Positions 1 through 9,335 of a stretch of 64,000 nucleotides of DNA are shown here, piece by piece. The DNA lies in contig NZ_JAKNRW010000028.1 in the NCBI RefSeq assembly GCF_023072615.1, forward strand, positions 1-64,000, written 5' to 3'. The stretch is from Pseudomonas violetae (GTDB lineage: Bacteria; Pseudomonadota; Gammaproteobacteria; Pseudomonadales; Pseudomonadaceae). The translations under genes were made by a program, and so were the position numbers. The notes under the pieces are model-generated. The model was not told where the DNA came from and made no database searches. It saw nothing but the letters and a program-made list of their open reading frames with translations. Numbering within the stretch: position 1 is the stretch's first letter; the number at the start of each line of letters is the position of its first letter.

Positions 1-245
1 GCGCCCAGCGCACCACCGATGGCGGCTTCGCCACGGCTGCGTTTGTCTGCACCGACGGCGCTACCACCCGCGCCGCCCAGGGCCGCGCCGATGGTTGAAC
101 CTGTATTGCCGCCTAACGATTGACCGACGACTGAGCCCAAAACCCCGCCCAATGCGCCGCCCACGCCTGCTTCGGTGGTGCCTCCGGCAGAAGCTAAGCC
201 ACTGACCAGGCCAAGGGACAACAAGAGAATCGAGGAGAACTTCAT
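1..245 (-). CDS. Glycine-zipper envelope protein (partial)
   Basis: The gene starts at the ATG at 245 and runs off the left edge, so only about 81 residues are visible. Residues 1-20 form a Sec signal peptide (MKFSSILLLSLGLVSGLASA). The mature part is built of glycine-rich GGALGG/GSVVG-type repeats typical of glycine-zipper 2TM proteins, which associate with the outer membrane or periplasm. A GAGGTTCC stretch just upstream is the ribosome binding site. The C-terminus, and therefore the exact subfamily, is not visible. Confidence 0.8.
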   Translation of the reverse strand, partial: MKFSSILLLSLGLVSGLASAGGTTEAGVGGALGGVLGSVVGQSLGGNTGSTIGAALGGAGGSAVGADKRSRGEAAIGGALG

Positions 246-403
246 AGAGGAACCTCAAGGTGATGACGGCGCGATCCTGAGGCTGGGTGACACAGGTTAC
301 AATCGAAATCCGACGAGTGACACGGCTTGTACACAATTGCGTAAGTTATTGTTTTTTTTGGGGAACTTAATGCTTTTTCACTGGTCTTTATCTACTTAAG
401 ACA

Positions 404-434
404 GGCCGTTTCCACACAGAAACGGCCTTTTTTG
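404..434. terminator. Rho-independent terminator hairpin
   Basis: GGCCGTTTC pairs with GAAACGGCC around a short loop and is followed by seven T on the + strand. It lies between the 3' end of the oxidoreductase gene at 464 and the promoter of the glycine-zipper gene. The U-tract is on the + strand while both flanking genes are on the - strand, so it may act mainly as a bidirectional hairpin. Confidence 0.6.
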
Positions 435-463
435 TGGATGTTTGGGGGTTGGGGAAACAACCC

Positions 464-2806
464 TTACCTGGCCATGATCAGCCCGGTTGCGCTCGCCGCT
501 TCCAGCCGAATCGCCACGAACTTTGACGTCGGCGTATGGCTGCCATCTCCCGTGCTCTCCAGCGGCACCAGAGGATTCACTTCCGGATAATAAGCGGCCG
601 CCTGTCCCGCCGGGATATCAAACGCCAGCAGTGTAAAGCCCTTCACCCGACGCTCACGCCCATCGTCCCAGATTGAAATGATGTCCGCCTTTTGCCCTGG
701 CTTGAAGCCCAGGCGAATGATGTCCGCTTCGTTGACAAACAGCACATCACGCTGCCCCTTGACCCCGCGATACCGGTCATCGAGCCCGTAGATGGTGGTG
801 TTGTACTGATCGTGGGAACGCATCGACTGCATGATCAGATCCGGCAACACGCCCGTGGCGCGGGTCCGTTCGTGAACCAGGTCCTTGGGCAGGATATTTG
901 GGCGGAAGTTGGCCCGGCCCGACGCAGTCTTCCACTTGCGTGCACCGGCGCTGTTGCCCAGGTAAAAACCGCCTGGACTCTTCACTTTCTCGTTGAAGTC
1001 CTTGAAGCCTGGAATGGTATCGGCAATCAGGTTGCGAATGCGGTCGTAGTCGGCCACCAGCCAGTTCCAGTCCACTGGCTGGCTGCCCAGGGTCGCGGCG
1101 GCGATACCGGCGATGATCGACGGTTCCGAGCGCATCTGGTTCGACAGCGGTTGCAACTGGCCATTGGAGGCATGGACCATGCTGAACGAGTCTTCAACGG
1201 TCACCGCCTGCGGGCCTTCGGTCTGAATATCGATATCGGTGCGGCCCAGGCACGGCAGGATCAGCGCGTCCTTGCCGTGGGCCAGATGGCTGCGGTTGAG
1301 CTTGGTGCTGATCTGCACGGTCAGGTCGCAGCTGCTCAGGGCCTTGAAGGTACGTGGGCTGTCCGGCGTGGCCTGGGCGAAGTTGCCACCCAGGCCGATA
1401 AACACTTTGGCGCGACCTTCGGCCATCGCGTGGATCGCCTCGACCACGTTGTGGCCGTTCTCGCGCGGCACCTTGAACTGGAAACGACGCTCCAGGGCAT
1501 CGAGGAACGTCACCGGTGGGCGTTCGTTGATGCCCATGGTCCGGTCGCCCTGCACGTTGCTGTGGCCGCGCACCGGGCACAGGCCTGCACCTGGCCGGCC
1601 GATGTTGCCGCGCAACAGCATCAGGTTGGCGATTTCCTGGATAGTTGGCACGGAATGACGGTGCTGGGTGATCCCCATTGCCCAGCACATGATGACGTTC
1701 TTGCCCGAGGCGTACATGCGCGCCGCTTGCTCTATTTCCACCAGGGCAAGGCCTGATTGCTCGACGATCTGCTCCCATGGGGTGTCATCGATTGCGCCCA
1801 GGTACTCCAGCACGTTGACGCTGTGCTCATTGAGGAAGTCGTGATCGAATACTGCTGGCCCGCCACTCTTCTGCGCGTCGCGCTCCCATTGCAGCAGGAA
1901 TTTGGCCATGCCGCGCAGTAAGGCCATGTCGCCGCCGAGCGCCGGACGGAAGTACGCGGTATTGGTTGGCTTGTCGCCATTAGTGAGCATTTCGATCGGG
2001 TGCTGCGGGTGCTGGAAGCGTTCCAGTCCACGCTCTTTGAGCGGGTTGACGCATACCACCTGGGCGCCGCGCTTGACCGCTTCCCGCAGCGGCTCGAGCA
2101 TCCGCGGGTGGTTCGTGCCGGGGTTCTGGCCCCAGACGAATATCGCATCGGCGTGTTCGAAATCGTCGAAAGTCACCGTGCCTTTCCCCACGCCGACACT
2201 TTGCGCCAGCGCCACGCCGCTGGCCTCGTGGCACATGTTCGAGCAGTCGGGGAAATTGTTGGTGCCATAGGCGCGCACAAACAATTGATACAGGTATGCC
2301 GCTTCGTTGCTGGCACGCCCCGAAGTGTAGAACTCGGCCTGATCCGGGCTGGACAAGCCCTGCAGATGTTTGCCAATCAGGGCGAAGGCGGCTTCCCAAC
2401 TGATCGGCTTGTAGCGATCGGTTTCGGCGTCGTAGCTCATTGGTTCGGTCAGGCGGCCCTGATATTCCAGCCAGTAGTCGCTCTGCTCCAGCAGCGAGGT
2501 GACGCTGTATTTGGCGAAAAAAGCAGCGTCCACCCGGCGTTTGGTCGCTTCCCAATTCACGGCCTTGGCGCCGTTCTCGCAGAACTTCACCATGCCGCTT
2601 TCCGGCGAATCGCCCCAGGCGCAACCCGGGCAGTCGAAGCCGCCGTTCTGGTTGGTCTTGAGCATCATGCGCAGGTTCTTCAGCGCGTTGTCGCTGGTTA
2701 GCCACGCCTGGGCCACACTGATCAGCGCGCCCCAGCCGCCAGCCGGGCCTTTATAAGGCTTGTAGCGGGGGACGGGTTTCTGGTCGGCTTGATGATGTTG
2801 GCTCAC
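464..2806 (-). CDS. FdhF/YdeP family molybdopterin oxidoreductase
   Basis: A 780-residue molybdopterin-guanine-dinucleotide enzyme of the formate dehydrogenase alpha/YdeP family, probably cytoplasmic. Near the N-terminus it has CPGCAWGD followed by a further Cys (KFCENG), the reduced cysteine set of the YdeP group. DCSNMCHE and WGQNPGTNHPR are the molybdopterin-binding motifs, and a C-terminal molydop-binding domain follows. I chose the GTG at 2806 because it overlaps the fdhD stop by 4 bp (GTGA) and starts the conserved SQHHQADQ stretch; longer upstream reading is shadow. Coupling to fdhD fits a need for cofactor sulfuration. YdeP relatives are linked to acid resistance and the true substrate is uncertain, so formate should not be assumed. 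Confidence 0.9.
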   Translation of the reverse strand: MSQHHQADQKPVPRYKPYKGPAGGWGALISVAQAWLTSDNALKNLRMMLKTNQNGGFDCPGCAWGDSPESGMVKFCENGAKAVNWEATKRRVDAAFFAKYSVTSLLEQSDYWLEYQGRLTEPMSYDAETDRYKPISWEAAFALIGKHLQGLSSPDQAEFYTSGRASNEAAYLYQLFVRAYGTNNFPDCSNMCHEASGVALAQSVGVGKGTVTFDDFEHADAIFVWGQNPGTNHPRMLEPLREAVKRGAQVVCVNPLKERGLERFQHPQHPIEMLTNGDKPTNTAYFRPALGGDMALLRGMAKFLLQWERDAQKSGGPAVFDHDFLNEHSVNVLEYLGAIDDTPWEQIVEQSGLALVEIEQAARMYASGKNVIMCWAMGITQHRHSVPTIQEIANLMLLRGNIGRPGAGLCPVRGHSNVQGDRTMGINERPPVTFLDALERRFQFKVPRENGHNVVEAIHAMAEGRAKVFIGLGGNFAQATPDSPRTFKALSSCDLTVQISTKLNRSHLAHGKDALILPCLGRTDIDIQTEGPQAVTVEDSFSMVHASNGQLQPLSNQMRSEPSIIAGIAAATLGSQPVDWNWLVADYDRIRNLIADTIPGFKDFNEKVKSPGGFYLGNSAGARKWKTASGRANFRPNILPKDLVHERTRATGVLPDLIMQSMRSHDQYNTTIYGLDDRYRGVKGQRDVLFVNEADIIRLGFKPGQKADIISIWDDGRERRVKGFTLLAFDIPAGQAAAYYPEVNPLVPLESTGDGSHTPTSKFVAIRLEAASATGLIMAR

Positions 2807-3639
2807 GCTAGGTTCTCCATCGCAGGGCTGTAGACCCGCGGCGCACTTTTCTGCGGCAGGTGGATGAGATTGAGGTTGTGTCGGCGGGCCCACTGCACAG
2901 CAAGGCCAGTAGGCGAGGACAGGCTGACAAGGGTCTGGATGCCTGCGCGCAACACTTTCTGGATCAGTTCGAGGCTGCAACGGCTGGTGACGATTGCCAG
3001 CCCTGCGCTGATCGGGATGTCTTGGCGGATCAGTGCGCCAATCAGCTTGTCGAGGGCGTTATGCCGGCCGATGTCTTCGCGACCCAGCAACAACTCGCCC
3101 CGGTCATTCATGAACACGGCTGCATGGACAGCACCGCAATGTTGGCCAAGCGGCTGGAAAGCGCCGATGCGCTGGCGCAGGCCGTCGAGCCATGCGACCG
3201 GAGGCAATGGAGCGCCTGGCAATACTTTTAGGTCTGGCAATGCCTGCTCCACCGCCTCGACTCCGCACAGCCCGCAACCGCTGGTTCCAGCCAGTTGTCG
3301 GCGTTGCTGCTTGAGGTTCCAGAAGGCACGGTTGGCGAGGGTGACTTGCGCGTACTGCGCCGAACCCGAGCCGCTGAGTTGCAGGTCGTAGATGTCGCTG
3401 GGGTCCGTGATGATGCCGCTGCCGAGGCTGAAGCCGACGATGAAGTCTTCCAGGTCGGTAGGCGTCACCAGCATCACGGCTTGGCTGATGCCGTTGTAGG
3501 CGATCGCCAGAGCAACTTCCTCGGCCAGCTCGGTACTTGCCGATCCGGACAGATCAAGGTTGCTGTAGCTGTAGGTCTGACTCGCAGGCGCGGGCGTTTC
3601 GAGGGCAGGTGCCGCGCAGGCTGGGCGCTTGGCGTTCAT
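2803..3639 (-). CDS. fdhD: Formate dehydrogenase accessory sulfurtransferase
   Basis: A 278-residue FdhD-family protein. In this family FdhD takes sulfur from IscS and passes it to the molybdenum cofactor of formate-dehydrogenase-type enzymes. The CGLCG motif gives Cys122 and Cys125, matching the catalytic CxxC. The central FxxGF (FIVGFSLGSG) and the REDIGRHNALDK motif for cofactor binding are present. It is 5' of, and overlaps by 4 bp, the molybdoenzyme gene it is expected to serve. Confidence 0.95.
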   Translation of the reverse strand: MNAKRPACAAPALETPAPASQTYSYSNLDLSGSASTELAEEVALAIAYNGISQAVMLVTPTDLEDFIVGFSLGSGIITDPSDIYDLQLSGSGSAQYAQVTLANRAFWNLKQQRRQLAGTSGCGLCGVEAVEQALPDLKVLPGAPLPPVAWLDGLRQRIGAFQPLGQHCGAVHAAVFMNDRGELLLGREDIGRHNALDKLIGALIRQDIPISAGLAIVTSRCSLELIQKVLRAGIQTLVSLSSPTGLAVQWARRHNLNLIHLPQKSAPRVYSPAMENLA

Positions 3640-3730
3640 GGCATCACCACGGTTTGATCAGCTTTAAGCCTAGGCGCGTCAAACGGTCGCGTCTAATCGC
3701 TAATACTGATGTGCCGATAGATGGCGTCGA

Positions 3731-4618
3731 TCAAGCGTCTGTGGATGATTTTTGATAAATCGCAAAACACGCCTCGGCCAATGCCGATCGAGGTGCACTA
3801 CGCCGCATGATCAACCCCAGGCGCGCAAGAGTCTGGGCGTTTTCAATGGGTTGCAGGCGCAGATGGTCGGTGAGGTTTTCCAGTCCGCCGTCCAGCGGCA
3901 TCACGGCGCAGCACAAGCCACCGTGCACAGCTTGTAACAGTTGATGCACGGCGTCGGTCTGCAGCAGAGGCTGGGGACTCAGGCCACGACTGTGAAAATT
4001 GTGGTCGATGGATTGGCGAAAGTGCATGCCGCTGGTAAGCATGCCCAGCGGCAGTTCGATCAACGACTCCCAACTCAGCGGTGCCTCGCTGAAACTGTAA
4101 AAGCGCTGATCGTAGAGCAGGCCCATGCGGGTTTCGCTGAAGGCCAGGGAGTCAAAGCGTTCACCGTCGAGGCGTTCGAGGTAAGACACGCCGAGGTCCA
4201 GGCGATTGTTCGCCAGTTGTTCGAGAATTTGCTCGGAGCTGAGTGCCGACAATTCGAAGCGCAGATTCGGGTGTTCAGCATGCAGGCGCTGCATCAGCGG
4301 CAATGGATCAAAACTGGATAACGGCACCACTCCCAGGCGCAGGGTGCCGACCAGATTACCGCGGCAGGCGGCCGCCTCGGCTTGCAGCCCGTCGTACGCC
4401 GCCAGCACCGTGCGCGCCCACGCCAGCACTCGCTCGCCCGGAGCGGTAAAGCCCTCAAACCGTTGGCCGCGGTTGACCAGTGGTAATTCGAGCTCTTCTT
4501 CAAGGCTGCGCAGACGCATCGACAAGGTCGGTTGGGTGATGTGGCAGCGCGCGGCGGCCTGGCCGAAATGTCGCGTTTCGTCGAGTGCGATGAGGAATTT
4601 CAGCTGCTTGATGTCCAT
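3731..4618 (-). CDS. LysR-type regulator, OxyR-like
   Basis: A 295-residue LysR regulator. The N-terminal winged HTH (residues 1-60, MDIKQLKFLIALDETRHFGQ) is of the OxyR/HexA-like type, followed by a substrate-binding domain (about 90-290). It ends 91 bp before fdhD and is read in the same direction, so it may regulate fdhD and the oxidoreductase. That link rests on position only. No paired OxyR-type redox cysteines are evident: the two C-terminal Cys are adjacent (GLCCAV). Confidence 0.85.
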   Translation of the reverse strand: MDIKQLKFLIALDETRHFGQAAARCHITQPTLSMRLRSLEEELELPLVNRGQRFEGFTAPGERVLAWARTVLAAYDGLQAEAAACRGNLVGTLRLGVVPLSSFDPLPLMQRLHAEHPNLRFELSALSSEQILEQLANNRLDLGVSYLERLDGERFDSLAFSETRMGLLYDQRFYSFSEAPLSWESLIELPLGMLTSGMHFRQSIDHNFHSRGLSPQPLLQTDAVHQLLQAVHGGLCCAVMPLDGGLENLTDHLRLQPIENAQTLARLGLIMRRSAPRSALAEACFAIYQKSSTDA

Positions 4619-4756
4619 CTTCGCTCCAGAGCGCAGGAAGGGGCCGATTCTAGCCCCTGGCGGGAAGCGGCGTCATTGGTCGGGTTGGAACCACGGTGTG
4701 CAACCTTGGTCTAGGCTTTTGCGTCTGGACCCCTTAATTACCATGGAGAGCACACG

Positions 4757-5212
4757 ATGAGCCTTTTCAGTTTTCTAAAAGAAGCCGGTGAAAAAATCCT
4801 CGACGCCCTGACGCCGGACAAGGCCGAAGCCAACAGCGAGGCGCTGAGCAAGCACGTCAAGGATGCGCTGACGGGGATCGATACGTCGAAGATCCAGGTG
4901 AAGGTTGAGGGCGACAAGGTAATCGCCAGTGGTGAAGCCGCCACCCAGGAAGAGAAAGAAAAAATCCTGTTGTCCCTGGGCAACGTGGCGGGCGTCAGTG
5001 GTGTTGAAGACCAGATCACCGTGACTGGGCCGGTAATGGTGGCCGCGAAGTTTGTCGTGGTCGAGAAGGGCGATACGTTGAGTGCGATTTCCCTGCGGGT
5101 GTATGGCAATGCCAACCTGTACAACAAGATTTTCGAGGCCAACAAGCCGATGCTTAAGGATGTGAATAAGATTTACCCGGGGCAGTCGTTGCGTATTCCT
5201 GAGAAAGATTGA
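4757..5212 (+). CDS. kbp: BON-LysM protein, Kbp/YgaU-like
   Basis: 151 residues, matching the usual size of E. coli Kbp (YgaU). A BON domain occupies about residues 30-92 and a LysM domain about 98-148 (VVEKGDTLSAISLRVYG...NKIYPGQSLRIP). There is no signal peptide, as in Kbp, which binds potassium in the cytoplasm. The start at 4757 has a GGAG site (ATGGAGAGCACACG). It stands alone, divergent from the LysR gene. Confidence 0.9.
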   Translation: MSLFSFLKEAGEKILDALTPDKAEANSEALSKHVKDALTGIDTSKIQVKVEGDKVIASGEAATQEEKEKILLSLGNVAGVSGVEDQITVTGPVMVAAKFVVVEKGDTLSAISLRVYGNANLYNKIFEANKPMLKDVNKIYPGQSLRIPEKD

Positions 5213-5218
5213 GATTGC

Positions 5219-5279
5219 CATCGCGAGCAGGCTCACTCCCACAGGGGGGGAGTCTGTAGGAGTGAACCTGCTCGCGATG
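5219..5279. repeat. Pseudomonas REP inverted pair
   Basis: CATCGCGAGCAGG at the left is the inverted copy of CCTGCTCGCGATG at the right, with TCACTCC/GGAGTGA continuing the arms around a G-rich loop. This is the classic P. fluorescens REP doublet, lying between two convergent gene ends. Confidence 0.85.
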
Positions 5280-5292
5280 CAGCCGACTCGGT

Positions 5293-5955
5293 CTAGAGCC
5301 CTGCAACCAGTTCCCGATAGTTCTCAACCGCCGCAAATTCCTCCGTGTCCTTGGGGCCCTTACGGCTATCCGGCTCGCGCACCGCCAGCAGATGCGCCAC
5401 TCCAAACTCCCGCGCACTGCGCAGAATCGGCAAGGTGTCGTCGATGAACAGGCTGCGCGCCGGGTCGAAGCCGATATCCGCCTGCAAGGCATCCCAGAAC
5501 TGCGGATTTTCCTTGGGAAAGCCGTAATCGTGGGAGCTGATGAGCCGCTCAAAGTACGGTGCCAGTTCAATCCGCTCAAGCTTCAGTGACAGCGAATCGC
5601 GGTGGGCATTGGTGATCATCACCACCCGTTTGCCAGCGCTCTTGATCGCCGCCAGGAAAGTGTCTGCATCCGGACGCAGGGCGATGAGGTGCGCCGTCTC
5701 CAGTTTCAACTCGCGAACTGACAGCTTCAGCTCGGTGCTCCAGAAATCCAGGCAATACCACTGCAACTGTCCCGCATTGCGTTCGAACAGCGGCTGCAAT
5801 TCCATCTCGGCCATGGCCAGGCTGATTCCGTGCAGCTGCGCATAGCGTCGCGGCAAATGCTCCAGCCAGAAATGGTTGTCGAAGTGCAGGTCCAGCAAGG
5901 TGCCGTCCATGTCCAGCAAAACGGTATCGATGTCATGCCAGGGCAGCAGGGGCAT
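5293..5955 (-). CDS. yrfG: HAD hydrolase, GMP/IMP nucleotidase YrfG-like
   Basis: 220 residues. HAD motif I is LLDMDGTLLDL near the start, motif II is MITNAH, the motif III lysine is in GFPKENP, and motif IV is FIDDTLP. The family dephosphorylates purine nucleoside monophosphates. I set the start at 5955 (MPLLPWHD) because GGAGAAG lies at the right distance; 14 further upstream codons lack support. It is divergent from nudE, as in many pseudomonads. Confidence 0.88.
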   Translation of the reverse strand: MPLLPWHDIDTVLLDMDGTLLDLHFDNHFWLEHLPRRYAQLHGISLAMAEMELQPLFERNAGQLQWYCLDFWSTELKLSVRELKLETAHLIALRPDADTFLAAIKSAGKRVVMITNAHRDSLSLKLERIELAPYFERLISSHDYGFPKENPQFWDALQADIGFDPARSLFIDDTLPILRSAREFGVAHLLAVREPDSRKGPKDTEEFAAVENYRELVAGL

Positions 5956-6044
5956 AAAAACTTCTCCAGCGGTAAAAAGGATATCCGAGGTCAACATTCA
6001 GGATAGGCCGGGTATAGTAACTCGCTATCACCTAGGAGCCGCTC

Positions 6045-6611
6045 ATGCGCCAGAAACCCACTATCCTCGCCCGCGAGATCGTCGCCACCAGTCGCCTGTT
6101 CTGCGTCGAAGAGCTGAAGTTGCGCTTCTCCAATGGCGTCGAGCGCACTTACGAGCGGCTGGTCGGCAAGGGCGCCGGCTATGGCGCGGTGATGATTGTG
6201 GCGATGCTGGATGCGGATCATGCAGTGCTGGTCGAGGAGTACTGCGGCGGCACTGATGAGTACGAGATGTCTTTGCCCAAGGGTTTGATCGAGCCCGGCG
6301 AAGACGTGCTGGCGGCGGCTGAGCGCGAGCTCAAGGAGGAGGCCGGGTATGGCGCGCGGCAGCTGGAGCACCTGACCGAATTGTCGTTGTCGCCCGGTTA
6401 CATGAGCCAGAAGATCCAGGTGGTGCTGGCAACGGATTTGTACGAAGACTCTCTGGAAGGCGACGAGCCCGAGCCGATGGGCGTGAGCAAGGTCAACCTG
6501 CGTGAGCTATCGGCGCTGGCGCAAAACCCGCAATTCACCGAAGGCCGGGCCTTGGCCGCGCTGTATCTGGCCCGAGATCTGCTGACACAACGCGGGGTGT
6601 ACCTGCCATGA
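6045..6611 (+). CDS. nudE: ADP compounds hydrolase, Nudix
   Basis: 188 residues. A complete Nudix box (GX5EX7REUXEEXGU) begins at GLIEPGEDVLAAAERE. NudE cleaves NADH, ADP-ribose and related ADP compounds. The start follows TAGGAG, and a TATAGT element about 20 bp further up could be the -10. The stop overlaps the cysQ start by 4 bp (ATGA), so the two are co-transcribed. Confidence 0.92.
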   Translation: MRQKPTILAREIVATSRLFCVEELKLRFSNGVERTYERLVGKGAGYGAVMIVAMLDADHAVLVEEYCGGTDEYEMSLPKGLIEPGEDVLAAAERELKEEAGYGARQLEHLTELSLSPGYMSQKIQVVLATDLYEDSLEGDEPEPMGVSKVNLRELSALAQNPQFTEGRALAALYLARDLLTQRGVYLP

Positions 6612-7435
6612 ATTTCCCGCATCCGCTGATGGCGCCAGTGATCGAGCTGGCCTTGCAGGCAGGCGACGCCATTTTGCCGTTCTGGCGCACCGGTACTGCC
6701 GTGACTGCCAAGGCCGACGATTCGCCAGTCACTGCGGCGGATCTGGCGGCTCACCATTTGATTCTGGACGGGCTGACGGCGCTGGATCCAAGCATTCCGG
6801 TGCTCTCGGAAGAAGACGCCAACATCCCCCAGAACGTGCGCGCCGGCTGGCAGCGCTGGTGGCTGGTCGATCCGCTGGACGGGACCAAGGAATTCATCTC
6901 GGGCAGCGAGGAGTTCACGGTCAACATCGCATTGATCGAACAGGGCCGCGTGGTGTTTGGTGTGGTGTCGATGCCGACCAATGGGCGCTTTTATGTCGGT
7001 GGCGCGGGTATGGGGGCATGGCGTGGTGCTAAAGATGCCGAGCCTTTGCCCATTCAGGTTCGCCAAGTGCCGCCGGCAGGTGAAGCATTCACCGTAGTCG
7101 CCAGCCGCCGGCATTCGAGCCCGGAGCAGGAGGCTTTGCTTGCAGGCTTGAGCGCCAGCCTGGGTGAACTGGAGTTGGCCAACATCGGCAGTTCATTGAA
7201 ATTTTGCCTGCTTGCCGAAGGCGCGGCGGATTGTTATCCGCGCCTGGCGCCGACTTCGCAGTGGGATACGGCGGCGGCCCAAGGTGTGCTGGAAGGGGCT
7301 GGGGGCGAAGTGCTGGAGTTGAGCGGGGAAACGTTCAGTTATCCGGCGCGGGAATCATTGTTGAACGGGTTTTTTCTGGCGCTGCCGGCCCAAGCGGCCT
7401 GGCGACAGCAGTTGTTGGAGTTGGCTCGGGGTTAA
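6608..7435 (+). CDS. cysQ: 3'(2'),5'-bisphosphate nucleotidase
   Basis: 275 residues of the inositol-monophosphatase fold. Metal ligands appear as LSEED and in WLVDPLDGTKEFI, and a C-terminal SQWDTAAAQGVLEGAGG motif follows. CysQ hydrolyses the 3'-phosphoadenosine phosphate left over from sulfate assimilation. It is translationally coupled to nudE, which also handles adenylylated compounds. Confidence 0.93.
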   Translation: MNFPHPLMAPVIELALQAGDAILPFWRTGTAVTAKADDSPVTAADLAAHHLILDGLTALDPSIPVLSEEDANIPQNVRAGWQRWWLVDPLDGTKEFISGSEEFTVNIALIEQGRVVFGVVSMPTNGRFYVGGAGMGAWRGAKDAEPLPIQVRQVPPAGEAFTVVASRRHSSPEQEALLAGLSASLGELELANIGSSLKFCLLAEGAADCYPRLAPTSQWDTAAAQGVLEGAGGEVLELSGETFSYPARESLLNGFFLALPAQAAWRQQLLELARG

Positions 7436-7445
7436 GGATTTTGAT

Positions 7446-7901
7446 CTACCGGTGCAAAACGTACTGCCCGCTAAACGTCACCGCATCCTCAGCACCCTCA
7501 GCATTCACAATCCGCGAATGCAGGGTCAACCTCGCTCGCCCGTACCGCCGGTACATCGCCAGGAATTTCTTCCACGCCGCCGCCCCCGGTGCCTGGCAAA
7601 TCGCAATCGCGTCCATGCTTACCGGCAGCGGATAACTGATTTGCCCCTCCTGAATCACGATGTGCCCGTCTTCAATCCCTTCCTCGCGCAAACGCAAATG
7701 TAACCAGCCCCAGCCCGCCAGCACCGCGCCGCAATACAGGCTGCCCCCAAACATCGTGCTCTTGTGGTTGACGTTGGCCTCCAGCGGCAGGTGCAGACGT
7801 AACTGCTGGTCGTGCCAGTCGAGCACCTTGAGGCCCATGTCCCGCGTCAGGGGAATGTCGTGATGGAGGATGCTTTCCAGGTAACGACTGTCGCGGCTCA
7901 T
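7446..7901 (-). CDS. YiiD C-terminal-type hotdog thioesterase
   Basis: 151 residues from the ATG at 7901 (MSRDSRYLES), chosen over a GTG two codons upstream; AAGAGAG lies just 5'. The protein matches the YiiD_C putative thioesterase family: NHKSTMFGGSLYCGAVLAGWGW is the hotdog helix region, given here only as a positional landmark (about residues 45-66). The substrate is unknown. It ends 10 bp from the convergent cysQ gene. Confidence 0.8.
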   Translation of the reverse strand: MSRDSRYLESILHHDIPLTRDMGLKVLDWHDQQLRLHLPLEANVNHKSTMFGGSLYCGAVLAGWGWLHLRLREEGIEDGHIVIQEGQISYPLPVSMDAIAICQAPGAAAWKKFLAMYRRYGRARLTLHSRIVNAEGAEDAVTFSGQYVLHR

Positions 7902-7940
7902 GAACACTCTCTTGTTTGTTGGAGATGAATGGACAGTAGC

Positions 7941-9335
7941 TCAGTCGAGATCTTCGGTGGCGCTCTGGGCGCCGCTATCGGAAAAGTTGAGCCCGTGCTT
8001 GCGCAGTTTGTCGTGTAGCGTTTTACGCGGGATGCCGAGCGCTTCCGCCAAGCTGCGAACCGAACTGTGGGAGCGCACGAGTTCAGCGGCGATCAGGCTT
8101 TTTTCGAAGTTTTCCACCTGTTCGCTCAAACCGCCACTGACCACCTCCACGGTGGCCCCGGTCGTGCCATCCGGTGTGTTGTTGTCCAAGGCCAGCTCCA
8201 GGCCCAGAGCGAAGCGCTCGGCCGCGTTCTGCAGTTCGCGCACGTTGCCTGGCCAGCTGTGTCGCAGCAGCAGGGCGCGCTGACCCGGCTGTAGTTCATG
8301 GGGCGGCAGACCGTGGCGGGCGCTGGCCTCGTCGGCGAAATGCTGGAACAGCATCAGGGCATCTTCGCCGCGCTCGCGCAGCGGCGGGATGCGCAGGGGC
8401 GCGACGTTAAGGCGGTAGTACAAGTCAGCCCGAAAACGGCCCTGGTCGGCGGCTTGGCGCAGGTCTTCCTTGGTTGCAGCGATGACGCGGATGTCCAGCG
8501 GGATCTGCTGGTTGCCGCCAAGCCGCTCAACCACCCGTTCTTGCAGCAGGCGCAGTAGCTTGACCTGCACATCCAGGCTCATACTCTCGATTTCATCGAG
8601 AAACAGCGTACCGCCGTTGGCGAATTCGAACTTACCGATGCGTCGCTTCTGCGCCCCCGTGAACGCGCCGGGCTCGTGCCCGAAGAGCTCGCTCTCCACC
8701 ACCGATTCAGCCAGGGCGCCGGCATTGATCGCCACGAATGGCCCGTTACGCCGGCTCGACAGATCGTGCAATGCGCGGGCGACCACTTCCTTGCCCGCGC
8801 CGGTTTCGCCGAGGATAAGTACATCCGCCCGGGTGGCCGCCAAGGCGCCGATCTGCTCACGCAGGCGCAACATGGGGGCCGACTGTCCAACCAGGCGGGC
8901 GCTCAGCTCGTTGCGATCGCTCAGGGCCAGGCGCAGGCTGCGGTTATCCAGCACCAACCGGCGCAAGGCCAGCGCCCGACGTACGCTGTCGAGCAACGCA
9001 TCGCTGGCAAAAGGCTTTTCCAGGAAGTCGTAGGCCCCGGCGCGCATCGCTTGTACGGCTAGCGGCACGTCGCCGTGACCGGTGATCAACAGCACCGGCA
9101 GCTCCGGGTCCTGTGCATGCAGTTCGGTCAGCAATTCGAGGCCGTCCATGCCCGGCATGCGAATATCACTGACCACCACGCCCGACCAGTCGCGCTCCAG
9201 TTGGGCCGCCAGGCCCTTGGCTTCGGCCAGTGGCAGGATCTTCAGGCCGGCAAGGTCGAGCGTCTGGCTCAGCGCCTGGCGCAAGTGGGGGTCGTCGTCG
9301 ATCAGCACGACCTGGATACGGTTGTCGATGGTCAT
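7941..9335 (-). CDS. dctD: Sigma-54 response regulator DctD
   Basis: 464 residues. The receiver domain (8-120) has the acidic pocket IDDD, a phospho-accepting Asp in VVSDIRMPGMDG, and the Lys in EKPF. The AAA+ domain (about 145-375) has Walker A GETGAGKE, the GAFTGA loop that contacts sigma-54, and Walker B GTLFLDEIE. A Fis-type HTH lies at the C-terminus (LAEALGIPRKTLHDKL). DctD activates C4-dicarboxylate uptake genes. Its start overlaps the dctB stop by 4 bp. No dctA or dctPQM is in the window, so the targets lie elsewhere. Confidence 0.92.
   Translation of the reverse strand: MTIDNRIQVVLIDDDPHLRQALSQTLDLAGLKILPLAEAKGLAAQLERDWSGVVVSDIRMPGMDGLELLTELHAQDPELPVLLITGHGDVPLAVQAMRAGAYDFLEKPFASDALLDSVRRALALRRLVLDNRSLRLALSDRNELSARLVGQSAPMLRLREQIGALAATRADVLILGETGAGKEVVARALHDLSSRRNGPFVAINAGALAESVVESELFGHEPGAFTGAQKRRIGKFEFANGGTLFLDEIESMSLDVQVKLLRLLQERVVERLGGNQQIPLDIRVIAATKEDLRQAADQGRFRADLYYRLNVAPLRIPPLRERGEDALMLFQHFADEASARHGLPPHELQPGQRALLLRHSWPGNVRELQNAAERFALGLELALDNNTPDGTTGATVEVVSGGLSEQVENFEKSLIAAELVRSHSSVRSLAEALGIPRKTLHDKLRKHGLNFSDSGAQSATEDLD

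Noticed and set aside
692..1756. Long + strand frame opposite the oxidoreductase gene
   Set aside because: Antisense shadow in GC-rich DNA; no ribosome site or family motif, while the - strand shows clear molybdoenzyme motifs.
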